10,390 nucleotides of DNA from an uncultured Actinomycetes bacterium (GTDB lineage: Bacteria; Actinomycetota; Actinomycetes; Mycobacteriales; Nakamurellaceae). Position 1 is the stretch's first letter. Every line of letters starts with the position of its first letter. The DNA is taken from assembly GCA_937926105.1 (NCBI GenBank), contig CALANS010000025.1, positions 1 through 10,390 of the forward strand, given 5' to 3'. Position numbers and translations under genes: made by a program. Positions 1-7,300 of the stretch are shown piece after piece. The notes under the pieces were generated by a model, which was not told where the DNA came from, searched no databases, and saw only the letters and a list, made by a program, of their open reading frames with translations.

Positions 1-52
1 CGCTGGGCTCATAACCCAGAGGTCACAGGTTCAAATCCTGTCCCCGCTACCA
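1..52 (+). tRNA. tRNA-fMet (initiator), 3' part only
   Basis: The window begins inside the anticodon arm of a tRNA. The anticodon loop CTCATAA (anticodon CAT) sits between CTGGG and CCCAG, and the run of three G:C pairs at the base of the anticodon stem is the hallmark of initiator tRNA. A canonical T-arm follows (stem ACAGG/CCTGT around GTTCAAATC), then the acceptor 3' strand CCCCGCTA and an encoded CCA at 50-52. The D-arm and 5' acceptor strand are outside the window. A tyrosine integrase lies just downstream, so the 3' half of this gene probably doubles as the attachment-site core of an integrated element. That role is inferred. Confidence 0.95.
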
Positions 53-55
53 CCG

Positions 56-99
56 AAAGGCCCCTGATCAGGCGTAACAGCCCGATCGGGGGCCTTTTT
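56..99 (+). terminator. Rho-independent terminator after the tRNA
   Basis: A perfect 9-bp stem, AAAGGCCCC (56-64) with GGGGCCTTT (89-97), continues inward through TGATC (65-69) pairing with GATCG (84-88, one G-T wobble). It ends in a five-T run at 95-99. It starts only 4 bp after the tRNA CCA, so it should terminate the tRNA transcript and shield the integrase from read-through. Confidence 0.9.
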
Positions 100-120
100 C
101 GTGTCTTGATGAAGGTCGAG

Positions 121-230
121 TTCCTGTCCGTGACAGAGATATGACAGGAATTCAATGTGATGAAACCCGTCGCAACGTGATCAAATCGGGCGCTGGGAGA
201 AGATTCGAACCCTGTTTCCCTGACAGCTTT
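121..230. promoter_or_regulatory. Putative recombinase arm-site/operator region (attL side)
   Basis: This non-coding strip between the tRNA and the integrase is packed with short repeats. TTCCTGTC (121-128) and GACAGGAA (143-150) form a perfect 8-bp inverted repeat. TGACAG occurs at 131, at 142 (one helical turn later) and at 221. CAATGTGATGAAA (153-165) is repeated as CAACGTGATCAAA (173-185), 11 of 13 bases, exactly 20 bp apart. Direct repeats with helical spacing next to attP are typical of arm-type sites for tyrosine integrases and their excisionases; an integrase operator is the alternative. The repeats are seen directly; the function is inferred. Confidence 0.5.
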
Positions 231-250
231 TCGGGTCTACCATCGCTGCC

Positions 251-1870
251 ATGCCGCGAAATCGCCTCGAACCGGGCACGTTCGGACTCGTCACCGTGCG
301 CCGCGTCGACGCCGGCCGCTGGCGGGCGAGCTGCCAGCTCCGCGACTTCGACGGCGATCTCCGCTACATCAACCGCGTCGCGTCGACCCGTGGGCGCGCC
401 GAGGCCGCGGCACAGGAGGCGGCTGTCTCGATGCGCGATGCGCTGGTCCGCGACCACGAGGGTGCCCAGGAGCGACGCCGCGACGCCGAGCGCGGCATCC
501 TGCCGCGCGACACCGACCCGACCACGGTGCGTGAACTGACGATCGCGTGGCGGCAGAGCCTGGGGGAGAACCACGACCTGCACGTGGCGACGATCCGGAC
601 CTGGCAGTGGCTCTTGGCGGCGATGTTCGGCGAACCGGTCCGGCGTCGCGGCACGCGGGAGTCGGACGCCGAGCGCGTCGCCGGGCCGCGTGCCGCGTTC
701 GAGCTGATCGCCGACAAGACCCCGCGTTCGGTGACGGCGCGGGACCTGAAGGATGTGCTGCAGGTGGTGAGCAGGTCCAGTGGATCGTCCACCGCCAGGC
801 AGATGCGCACGGTGCTGTCGTACGTCTTCGGCATCGCGGAGGATCGCGGTCTTGTGCAGGCCAATCCGGTGCCGCTGCTCAAGGGCAACAAGGGCTCGCC
901 GGTGATCGGTCGCAACAAGGTGCGCGACACCGGTCTCGACCACCGCCGCGCGCCATCGGTCGAGATCGTTGATCGGCTGCGGGTCGCGCTGCGGGCCGAC
1001 CCGGAGGCGCTGCCCATGGCGGCTCTGGGCGGGCGGCGACACAAGGCGCGACATCCGCGTGCCTGCGGGCGATGCGAGACGTGCACGCGCTACGCCTGTG
1101 CCCGGCCGAAGCGGTGCCGCAGCTGCGTCGGCTGCCGTGCGGGGACAGCGTGCGCCTCGCCCAAGCGGTGCTACCGCTGCGAGAACTGTCGTGCCTACGT
1201 CGAGGCGACCGGCGGGCGGCACGTGCCACTCTGCGACGACCCGGTGGCCGGCGCTCGCCCGGCGACGAACGGCGCCGATATCGCCGATCTCGTGGACTTC
1301 CTGTTCCTGGTCGGCTGCCGGCTCGGCGAGGCGCTGGCGGTGCGATGGTCGGACATCACGCTGGCCGACGGCGAGGGGGAAGTGCTGATCTGCGGCACCG
1401 TCGTCTATGCCGTGAGCGGCGGCGTGGTGCGGCAGCCGCACACCAAGACCGGGGACGATGGCTCCCGGCGGACCGGGGCTCGGTCCGTCTACCTGATCTC
1501 GGAGGCGGTCGACATGCTGCAGGCACGCGCCGACTACTTCGGCGTCGACCTCGACGCGGAGGCGCTGCCGGATGCGCCGGTGTTCGGCAGCCCACAGAAG
1601 CCGGGGCACTACCGGGATCTGCGCAACACGTCGCGGGCGATCAAGGAGCTGTTCTCGAAGCACGGCGTGGAATGGGGCCGCTCGCATATCGGCCGCAAGT
1701 ACTTGGTCAATCGGCTGGATGCGCACGGCGTGCCACACGTGGAGATCGCCAAGCTCATGGGTTGGCGCGATCTCAACACGATCAAGTCGTACCTCGACGA
1801 GGTCACCGGGGTGTCGGCGACGACGAAGTCCGCCATGCGGTCGGCGCTGGTGCGCCCTGCTGCTGGGTGA
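251..1870 (+). CDS. Tyrosine recombinase (phage-type integrase) with cysteine-repeat insertion
   Basis: This 539-residue site-specific recombinase would integrate and excise the element at the adjacent tRNA. The N-terminus looks like an arm-binding domain (about 1-80). A SAM-like core-binding domain follows (about 95-230) and the catalytic domain fills the C-terminus. The catalytic set is visible: R357 (GCRLGEAL), probable K399 (HTKTG), H479 and R482 (SHIGRK), W505 (MGW, the common H/W position) and nucleophile Y514 (IKSYLDE). Between the two domains lies an unusual insertion, residues 272-328, with 12 cysteines, 11 of them in three tandem CxxCxxC units at 272-313. Most relatives are 350-450 residues, so the insertion accounts for part of the extra length. 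The ATG at 251 is the first start that gives the normal N-terminal beta-strand pattern; no strong Shine-Dalgarno precedes it. The gene reads away from the tRNA. Function is secure; the role of the cysteine block is unknown. Confidence 0.95.
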   Translation: MPRNRLEPGTFGLVTVRRVDAGRWRASCQLRDFDGDLRYINRVASTRGRAEAAAQEAAVSMRDALVRDHEGAQERRRDAERGILPRDTDPTTVRELTIAWRQSLGENHDLHVATIRTWQWLLAAMFGEPVRRRGTRESDAERVAGPRAAFELIADKTPRSVTARDLKDVLQVVSRSSGSSTARQMRTVLSYVFGIAEDRGLVQANPVPLLKGNKGSPVIGRNKVRDTGLDHRRAPSVEIVDRLRVALRADPEALPMAALGGRRHKARHPRACGRCETCTRYACARPKRCRSCVGCRAGTACASPKRCYRCENCRAYVEATGGRHVPLCDDPVAGARPATNGADIADLVDFLFLVGCRLGEALAVRWSDITLADGEGEVLICGTVVYAVSGGVVRQPHTKTGDDGSRRTGARSVYLISEAVDMLQARADYFGVDLDAEALPDAPVFGSPQKPGHYRDLRNTSRAIKELFSKHGVEWGRSHIGRKYLVNRLDAHGVPHVEIAKLMGWRDLNTIKSYLDEVTGVSATTKSAMRSALVRPAAG

Positions 1871-1915
1871 CTGCCAGCGGGTTACCGGATGTTCAATTTG
1901 CCAACCGCGTTGCAA

Positions 1916-2566
1916 TTAAGCCAATTTCAGGCTCTGCACGATGACTGTTGGTACTGAATATGAAAATCTAAGCTCAGCTTTCCATGTCGTGATGGTCTTA
2001 TCGGCGACTTTCACGTCAATGATCATCATATCGGCGTCCAGATCGGCCCTTTCGTCGATGTACCTCTCTTGTGACGCGCGCAGCGTGTTGCGTGTCTGGT
2101 GCGCGTGAATGCCCGGAGTCAAGCTTTTGATTTGAATATCCGAGATGTCGAAGAATGAGTAATTCGAGACGGTTGAAATATACTCTCCCGGCTGGTCACG
2201 GTAGTCTCGATGGAGCGGAGTTAACTCTAGCTGCACTTCCCGGCCCCGACCTGCGTCTCTAGCTTGACGGGCCTGTTCCTCGAGGGCTTCGTTCTCTAGT
2301 GTCAGTAATCGGATTTTCTGGTTGAAGGCTGCTTCTACTTTCTTTCGACGTCCAATTCGATAAGAGTTTATGCGGCCAAACGCCAACACGGACGTACTTG
2401 CGAAGCAACACCCTGCCAGGACCCAGGCTAGTTGCCAGTTCGTGCTCATCCATGCAGATAATCTGACATCGAACGCTGACAGCAGGGTTATAGTTGCCGT
2501 CGTTCCAGCAACAATGCTTCCCAGTACCACCGTCGGCCTAATAATGTAGTTGGACTCGCTGCTCAT
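1916..2566 (-). CDS. Two-transmembrane coiled-coil protein, unknown function
   Basis: The family of this 216-residue protein is not recognised. Two hydrophobic segments are seen at about residues 11-32 and 44-63, separated by a short loop. A basic stretch (RIGRRKK, about 69-75) follows, which by the positive-inside rule puts the C-terminus in the cytoplasm. A probable coiled coil comes next (about 76-106, rich in E, Q, L and R), then a C-terminal domain of about 100 residues with alternating hydrophobic strands, probably a beta-sandwich. The gene converges on the integrase with a 45-bp gap. Its third codon positions are noticeably less GC-rich than those of integrase and relaxase, suggesting a separate origin. 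The ATG at 2566 has only a weak ribosome-binding site. Position just behind the integrase is typical of cargo; membrane anchor plus sensor-like domain could fit an exclusion or defence role, but that is speculation. Confidence 0.7.
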   Translation of the reverse strand: MSSESNYIIRPTVVLGSIVAGTTATITLLSAFDVRLSAWMSTNWQLAWVLAGCCFASTSVLAFGRINSYRIGRRKKVEAAFNQKIRLLTLENEALEEQARQARDAGRGREVQLELTPLHRDYRDQPGEYISTVSNYSFFDISDIQIKSLTPGIHAHQTRNTLRASQERYIDERADLDADMMIIDVKVADKTITTWKAELRFSYSVPTVIVQSLKLA

Positions 2567-2601
2567 CTTCGAATCGTATCGTAAGTCTGATTTGTACTGT
2601 T

Positions 2602-2735
2602 ATGGCGCTGGCTGCTGGCCGACAGCGCGCTGTGCGCTGGTTGCAGGAGACGTTTCCGGGTACGAGTCTGAGTTCACGGCCATCAAACGCGTCGCGTCGA
2701 AAAAGGGAATCTCGGTAGAAACGCCGCGCCGATGG
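2602..2735 (+). pseudogene. IS3-family OrfA remnant (degenerate)
   Basis: Translation from 2661 gives YESEFTAIKRVASKKGIS followed by VETPRRW. This matches the well-known OrfA pattern of IS3-type elements (YxSEWxAIxxVAxKLGIGxxETLRKW), the helix-turn-helix part of the transposase first ORF. Just upstream, in a different frame from 2602, AAGRQRAVRWLQETFPG resembles the preceding OrfA segment (ERAVRMV), implying a frameshift near 2655-2660. The sequence loses similarity after the Trp codon at 2733-2735, where a different insertion-sequence fragment starts on the other strand. No OrfB or terminal repeats are visible. It is a fossil, not a working element. Confidence 0.6.
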
Positions 2736-2736
2736 G

Positions 2737-2910
2737 ACCTTGATGCGTCCAGCTCGCATCGCGCGCATGATCGGCGTCACGACACACTTCGAACTTCGTC
2801 AGGTCGACCGTGACATCGACGAACCGGCCGATCACCGCAGGGTCGACGGAGTGGTCGCCGCAAGCTAGTCGGACGTAGTACTCACGTCCCGGCCGCACCT
2901 CCACGGGGTC
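2737..2910 (-). pseudogene. IS21-family IstA C-terminal remnant
   Basis: Read on the minus strand from 2910, the translation contains VRPGREYYVRLACGDHSVDP and then AVIGRFVDVTVDLTKFEV, ending DHARDASWTHQ. This is the C-terminal beta-barrel signature of IstA transposases of IS21-type elements (RDHYVRxDxxDYSVxPxxIGRxVxVxADL...ARHARxWAxxQ). Only about 58 residues are preserved. The catalytic DDE core upstream, the istB partner and the terminal repeats are absent, and reading frames break down upstream of 2910. It abuts the IS3-type remnant on the opposite strand at about 2736. Family assignment is from memory of the motif and fairly secure; inactivity is clear from the truncation. Confidence 0.7.
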
Positions 2911-3048
2911 ACTGCGGTCTCGACGACGAAGTCTGCCAGGCTCGCCGGCCTTGTTGGCAAGGGATGACCGCGGTGGCTTGACTCTTGATGTGGGTGATGG
3001 TCGCCGATGGTTCGACCTTCCACGATGTTTCGTTTTACGATTGGGCGC

Positions 3049-3303
3049 ATGAGGACGATCGGTGGGAAGCCTGTTTCTGAGGCGCAGGTAGACGCCTGGG
3101 TGGCTGAAGCTGAGGCGGGTTACGACGTCGAGGTGCTGCGCAGGCGCGGCCGGCCGGGGCGCGGTGCTCTCCCGTCGCAGGTCATTCCCGTGAGGTTGAC
3201 GACCGACGAGCTTGCGGCACTCGAGGCCAAAGCGCGGCACGAGAACGTGAACCGGTCAGAGGCGATCCGGAAGGCACTCGACGCCTGGGTAAGCGTCGCG
3301 TGA
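3049..3303 (+). CDS. Ribbon-helix-helix (CopG/VapB-like) antitoxin
   Basis: An 84-residue protein is predicted from the ATG at 3049. The N-terminal part (MRTIGGKPVSEAQVDAWVAE, then AEAGYDVEVLRRRGRPGRG) and the C-terminal ribbon-helix-helix (about 44-84: VIPVRLTTDELAALEAKAR, then NRSEAIRKALDAWV) form an arrangement common in actinobacterial antitoxins. The beta-strand VIPVRL should bind the DNA major groove as a dimer, and the acidic middle would wrap the toxin. In-frame ATGs at 3007 and 3025 exist, but the added residues do not look like the family, so 3049 is preferred. Its stop overlaps a GTG start (GTGA) of a toxin-like frame that is prematurely closed, so the antitoxin is now probably an orphan, perhaps kept as a repressor. 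Confidence 0.85.
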   Translation: MRTIGGKPVSEAQVDAWVAEAEAGYDVEVLRRRGRPGRGALPSQVIPVRLTTDELAALEAKARHENVNRSEAIRKALDAWVSVA

Positions 3304-3413
3304 TCATCCGGCCTTCGGCCCTCAAACACGGCATCAGCGCCAAGGATGGTGAGCGAGCGGCGTCGTGGCCAGCTCGCAACCCTAGGGGCCCTCGGAGTGC
3401 TGGCCTGCTTTAA
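3300..3413 (+). pseudogene. Truncated toxin-like gene, partner of the RHH antitoxin
   Basis: A GTG at 3300 overlaps the antitoxin stop by 4 bp, the standard coupling in toxin-antitoxin pairs. The first residues, V/M-IIRPSALKHGISAKDGERA, resemble the start of small actinobacterial toxins encoded behind such antitoxins, with a KHGI segment reminiscent of BrnT-type toxins. After about residue 21 the reading frame turns to low-complexity sequence (SWPARNPRGPRSAGLL) and stops at TAA 3411-3413, giving 37 residues instead of the roughly 85-95 expected. No other frame downstream restores a recognisable C-terminus, so a deletion rather than a simple frameshift is likely. Family assignment is from memory and moderate. 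Confidence 0.6.
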
Positions 3414-3459
3414 CGATCTGTGAGACTATGGACATGCCGAGATGAGGAATCTTGGAAGT

Positions 3460-3499
3460 GAGGCCGGGAGCCCGCCCGTTTGACGGGTCGCCCGGCCTC
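3460..3499 (-). terminator. Hairpin terminator downstream of the relaxase operon
   Basis: GAGGCCGGG (3460-3468) pairs with CCCGGCCTC (3491-3499), a perfect 9-bp GC-rich stem. A nested stem CCCGT/ACGGG (3475-3479 with 3483-3487) lies inside. There is no T-run on either side, which is common for actinobacterial terminators. It lies 9 bp beyond the stop of the minus-strand gene ending at 3508 and behind the plus-strand toxin remnant, so it may stop transcription from both directions. Confidence 0.65.
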
Positions 3500-3507
3500 T
3501 GCGCTAA

Positions 3508-4041
3508 CTATGGCACGTTGTATACCGTGACGAGCGGCGCGATGAGACGGCGGTATTCGCCGCCAGCGGAATAGGCCCAGCAGACTACATCGGCGGCCCA
3601 CAGCAACTCATCGCTTGTCGCTGAGACGACGGCATAGTCGACGCGGCGAATGGCTCCGACGCGCGCCAGGGTGTCACCGATCACGCGCTCATCCTGCCGG
3701 TCTTGTGAGCACGACTCGACGACAATGCGCCGAGTATCTAGCTCGGCGAAGTACGCAACCAAGCTGCGGAAACACGTATCGCGGACTTCGCGCTCGGGAC
3801 GGCCCTGGATTGGCGTCTGCCATAGGAAGGCCGTGCTGATAGGTGGTTGGCTGACGAACTTTGAAAGGATGGACCTTCGCCGGGCCGCTCCTTCGCTGTG
3901 CATGTGAAGGCGTCGTCGATTGGCTGGTTTGAGGGCACGCATCGCGCGCCTTGCTTCGGAGACGTCTGATGCCGCGACGACTGCGGCACACAGGAGGTAG
4001 TCGCCGCGCTTACCCTCGTCGACGAAGACCTCAATTGACAC
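3508..4041 (-). CDS. DUF3800-like protein, probable RNase H fold
   Basis: A 177-residue protein opening with SIEVFVDEGKRGDYLLCAAVV, which has the pattern of DUF3800-type proteins: a first beta-strand carrying Asp-Glu (D8, E9), a second strand, then a basic helix with RRLHMHSEGAARRRSIL (about 43-59). Later acidic positions that could complete a metal site are E109 (RRIVVESC) and D151 (LLWAADVVCWAY, resembling the LQIADL motif at the end of DUF3800 domains). These features suggest an RNase H-like nuclease fold; activity is unproven. The start is GTG at 4041. The gene lies 37 bp behind the excisionase-like gene on the same strand and is probably the last gene of the relaxase operon, just before a hairpin terminator. 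A nuclease-type function linked to DNA transfer, or self-protective cargo, are both possible. Confidence 0.75.
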   Translation of the reverse strand: MSIEVFVDEGKRGDYLLCAAVVAASDVSEARRAMRALKPANRRRLHMHSEGAARRRSILSKFVSQPPISTAFLWQTPIQGRPEREVRDTCFRSLVAYFAELDTRRIVVESCSQDRQDERVIGDTLARVGAIRRVDYAVVSATSDELLWAADVVCWAYSAGGEYRRLIAPLVTVYNVP

Positions 4042-4078
4042 GGTGAGAGGCTACCCGACTCGAGTCCTGGATCCGGCT

Positions 4079-4324
4079 TCATGCGGTAGGCGCGGTGCTG
4101 CTGCGCAGGTTTGCTTCGATCCACGCGGCGATATCGCATTCTCGGTATCGGATGGCGCGACCGGTGAGCTTGACGTAGCGAGGGCCGGTGCCGAGATAGC
4201 GGAGCTGCGCCAGGGCGCCTCGACTCATCGCGAGCATCTCGCCGGCCTCGAGCGGAGTCAGCAATCTTTCGGTCATCGTGGTCCACTGTCCCTTCTGAGT
4301 CTCGGCCGCTGGTGGATTTGTCAT
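4079..4324 (-). CDS. Excisionase-like helix-turn-helix protein (AlpA/Xis type)
   Basis: An 81-residue MerR-like winged helix-turn-helix protein of the excisionase family. The core LLTPLEAGEMLAMSRGALAQ, LRYLGTGPRYVKLTGRAIRY, RECDIAAWI (about 21-69) contains the typical HTH (TPLEAGEMLAMSRGALAQL) and the wing (GRAIRYRECDIAAW). In integrative elements such proteins bend DNA at attL/attR and tip the integrase toward excision; some also act as transcription regulators. The ATG at 4324 overlaps the relaxase stop (ATGA, 4 bp), implying translational coupling. A second in-frame ATG at 4276 has an AAGGGA sequence 12 nt ahead and begins nearer the conserved core, so a shorter 65-residue product is possible. 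Family is secure; acting as the excisionase for the integrase at 251-1870 is inferred, since the two genes are 2.2 kb apart and on opposite strands. Confidence 0.9.
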   Translation of the reverse strand: MTNPPAAETQKGQWTTMTERLLTPLEAGEMLAMSRGALAQLRYLGTGPRYVKLTGRAIRYRECDIAAWIEANLRSSTAPTA

Positions 4325-7300
4325 CGACTGATGTCCGGTGGTGCGGGACGGCGTCCGCCGGCGTGAGTGATGCGGGCGGTGACGTACCCCGGCGCGTGGA
4401 TGGGCTGGGGCGTCGCCGCCGTTGCCTGCCTGAACGGCCCGCGTGCCAAGCCGGGTTGCATCAATGACGGAACGGCGCGCTGATCGACCGCCGAGCGCCG
4501 GCTCCAGATCTCAGCGCTCAGGTCGGCCGCCGCTCCGCTCTCGCTTTGCTGCCGGGCTGCGGCCTCCTTGCAGAGTGCGTCTCGGGTGGCGTGGGCGGCG
4601 ACAGGGTTGCCGCTTGTCGCAAGGATGTGGTCGAGAACCGTTGCGGCATCCATGCTGTCGTTTTCGGCCCCGCCGATCCGGTCGGTGTCACAGTCGAGCT
4701 GCCGGGTGTCGATATGGGCGTGGTTGGCGAACCTGCCGCGGGTCATGGCGACGTAGAAGGCTTCGCGGGTCATGCCGGGGGCGGCGATGACGTGCGCGGT
4801 GTCGACGGTGGCGCCTTGCGCGCGGTGGGCGGTGATGGCGTAGCCGAGTTGCACATGCCGGGCGACGTATGCGGCGGGCAGGGTGACGGGCTCGCCTCGG
4901 CCTGCTTGCACGACGAGGTCGCCGGCGTCGGTGGCGCCGGTGACGGTGAACGCTTCACCGTTCGTCACATACCCGGCCCGCAGGCCCGCGGTGCCGCCGC
5001 GGTCAACGTCCGGTCGGGTGCCGTCGGCAAGGTGCCGGTCGACTCGGCGGGTGACGATGCGGTCACCGATCCCGGCTGTGGTGCCATCAGCCAATCGGAC
5101 TCCATCGGGCTGTACGGCGCCGGCGTCGACGAGATCGTCGTGGGCTTTGTGGTTGAGCGCAGTGACCGTGGCGTTGTTCGCGGCGATCATTAGCGCATCC
5201 AGTCCCTGCGCCTTGTCGGCGCGCCACGCGGCGTAAGCCGCATCGGTCGGGTCGGCCCCGACCGCCGCGGTGTGGATGCGGCCGTGGGACCGGTAGTAGA
5301 TGAGGGCATGGGCGTCGCCCTGGCGGAGCAGTTTCGAGGCCTCGGCCTCGGGTCGGTTGAGGGTGCCATCGGCGTGCACGAACCGGCGGACTTCGGTGAG
5401 CTCGGGCGTATCTGTGCGGGCAGCGACCAGCATGGCGAAGGCTCCGCCGGGGCCGACGGCGCCAAGCTGGGCTGTGTCGCCGACCAGGACAACTTTCGCG
5501 CCACTGCTGCGGGCTTGGGTGACGATCGCGTCGAGAGTTTTTGTGTCGGCCATGCCGGCTTCGTCGACGACGATCAGCTGGCCGGGTTTCATGCGCCACC
5601 GGTCGAACTCGGCCCGCGCCGCGTCGATGGCCTCGTCGAGATCGCCTGCGGGGAAACCGGCCTCGGCGCGCCGCTGCCGTTTGCGCTGCAACGCAATGAG
5701 ACGTTCGAGGCGGCGGGCCTCGCCTCGCTGCTGCGCCACCCACTGCGCGCAGGTTTCCGCCGCCGCCCCGGATTCGGTCGCAAGGACCCGGGCGGCCGCG
5801 GCGGACGGTGCCAGGCCGATGACCGACTCCGGCCCGTAGCTCGCCTCCCACGTGGTCCGCAGCAGCCGCATCGCAGTCGACTTGCCCGCCCCGGCGGGGC
5901 CGATCAGCGCATCCGCGACCCGAGCCGAAGTACAGATCGCCGTCACCGCCTGATGCTGCGCCGCATCGGCGCCGGCCCCCTGCTGGAATGGAGCCGCGAC
6001 GGGACCGGAGCGCTCGTCGGCTGCCGCGGAGAGAAGGCGTGCTTCGGCGGCGAGGATCGTCAGCGACGTGAAGACGCGGTGCGCCGACGATTCGGCACCG
6101 CGGACGACAAGCTGCGTCACGGTTGTGGCGATGTCGGGGTTGAGCAGCACCGACCGGTCGAGGGCAGCCCTACTGATGCGGTCGCGCACCGCAATCAGGT
6201 CTGCGGCGGTGGCGAAGTGAGTACCGGTGCCGGCGATCTGCCGGACAGTCTCGGCCTGAATGTTCCACTCGGTCCACATCGAGTGCTTCGCCTCGACCAC
6301 ATCCAGCACCGCCGCGGCGATCACCTCCACTTGCGCCGCACTGACCTGCTGCGCGGACGCGAGCCGGGGCGCCGCGGCGGCGCTGCGAATCTGCTGCACC
6401 GCCCACACGTCGGCCGGCATTCCGAGCAGCGCGCCGGCCCGGGCACGCCACGCGGCGGTGTGCTCCGCCAGCGAAGCCACATGCTTCGCCTTCCGGGTCG
6501 ACAAGGTCGCCCGTTGCCGGATCCTGATGACCTCGACATCGGTGGGCTGTCGGCCGTGCTCCGCGACAAACGCGGCAATCGCACGATCCTTCGCCCCGTC
6601 GATCGCACGCGACCGGGTGGAGAACTCGTCCACCAGCTGCTGCGGCACGACGGCAAGCTCCCGCGCCGGGTTACGGCCCGAGCCCCTGTCCCGCCACTGC
6701 CAGTCCAGGCCGAGGGCACGGGTAATGCCGTCGGCAAGCAGCGCGTCATACGTCTCAGAGACCGCCACAACCGCCCGATACAACCTGGCGCCGTACAGGG
6801 TGCGCCAGATGCCGTCGGCTGCCTGGACGCGATTGGCGACGGTGAAGTGGGTGTGCAGCTGCGGGTCGCCGTCGCGGGAGTCGAAATGATCGAAGCCGGC
6901 GGCGATGATGCCGCGCACCGGCACCTGCACCGACCCGCCCGCTCCAATGCGGGTGCGCGCCACGTCCCGCTCCACGAGGCGCAGCGCCGCGCCGATCGCG
7001 TCGTGGTGCGCCCGCTCGATCACAGCCTTGATCTCCGGGCCGGAAACGCCCCACAGCACCGAGACCGACTTTGGCACCGAGAATGTCAGATCAAACCCGA
7101 CCACCGGCCTCGACGAAGAAGACGGCGCGCGACCGAGCTGCGCACCCGTCACCGGATCCTTGGCCTCGCCGAACAGCAGTCTCATCGCTGCCTCGTTGAC
7201 AAGCGTGCCCGACCCGATGCCGCGACCGTCGGCGAGCCCGGCCAGTCCGGAGCCGAGCCATACGCCGGGCGGGTAGCCGGAGGCCGTGTAGTACGCGGCC

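Noticed and set aside
152..1915. 587-residue open frame on the minus strand
   Set aside because: It is antisense to the integrase, which has the full catalytic set. The product is Arg/His/Pro/Ala-rich without any domain.
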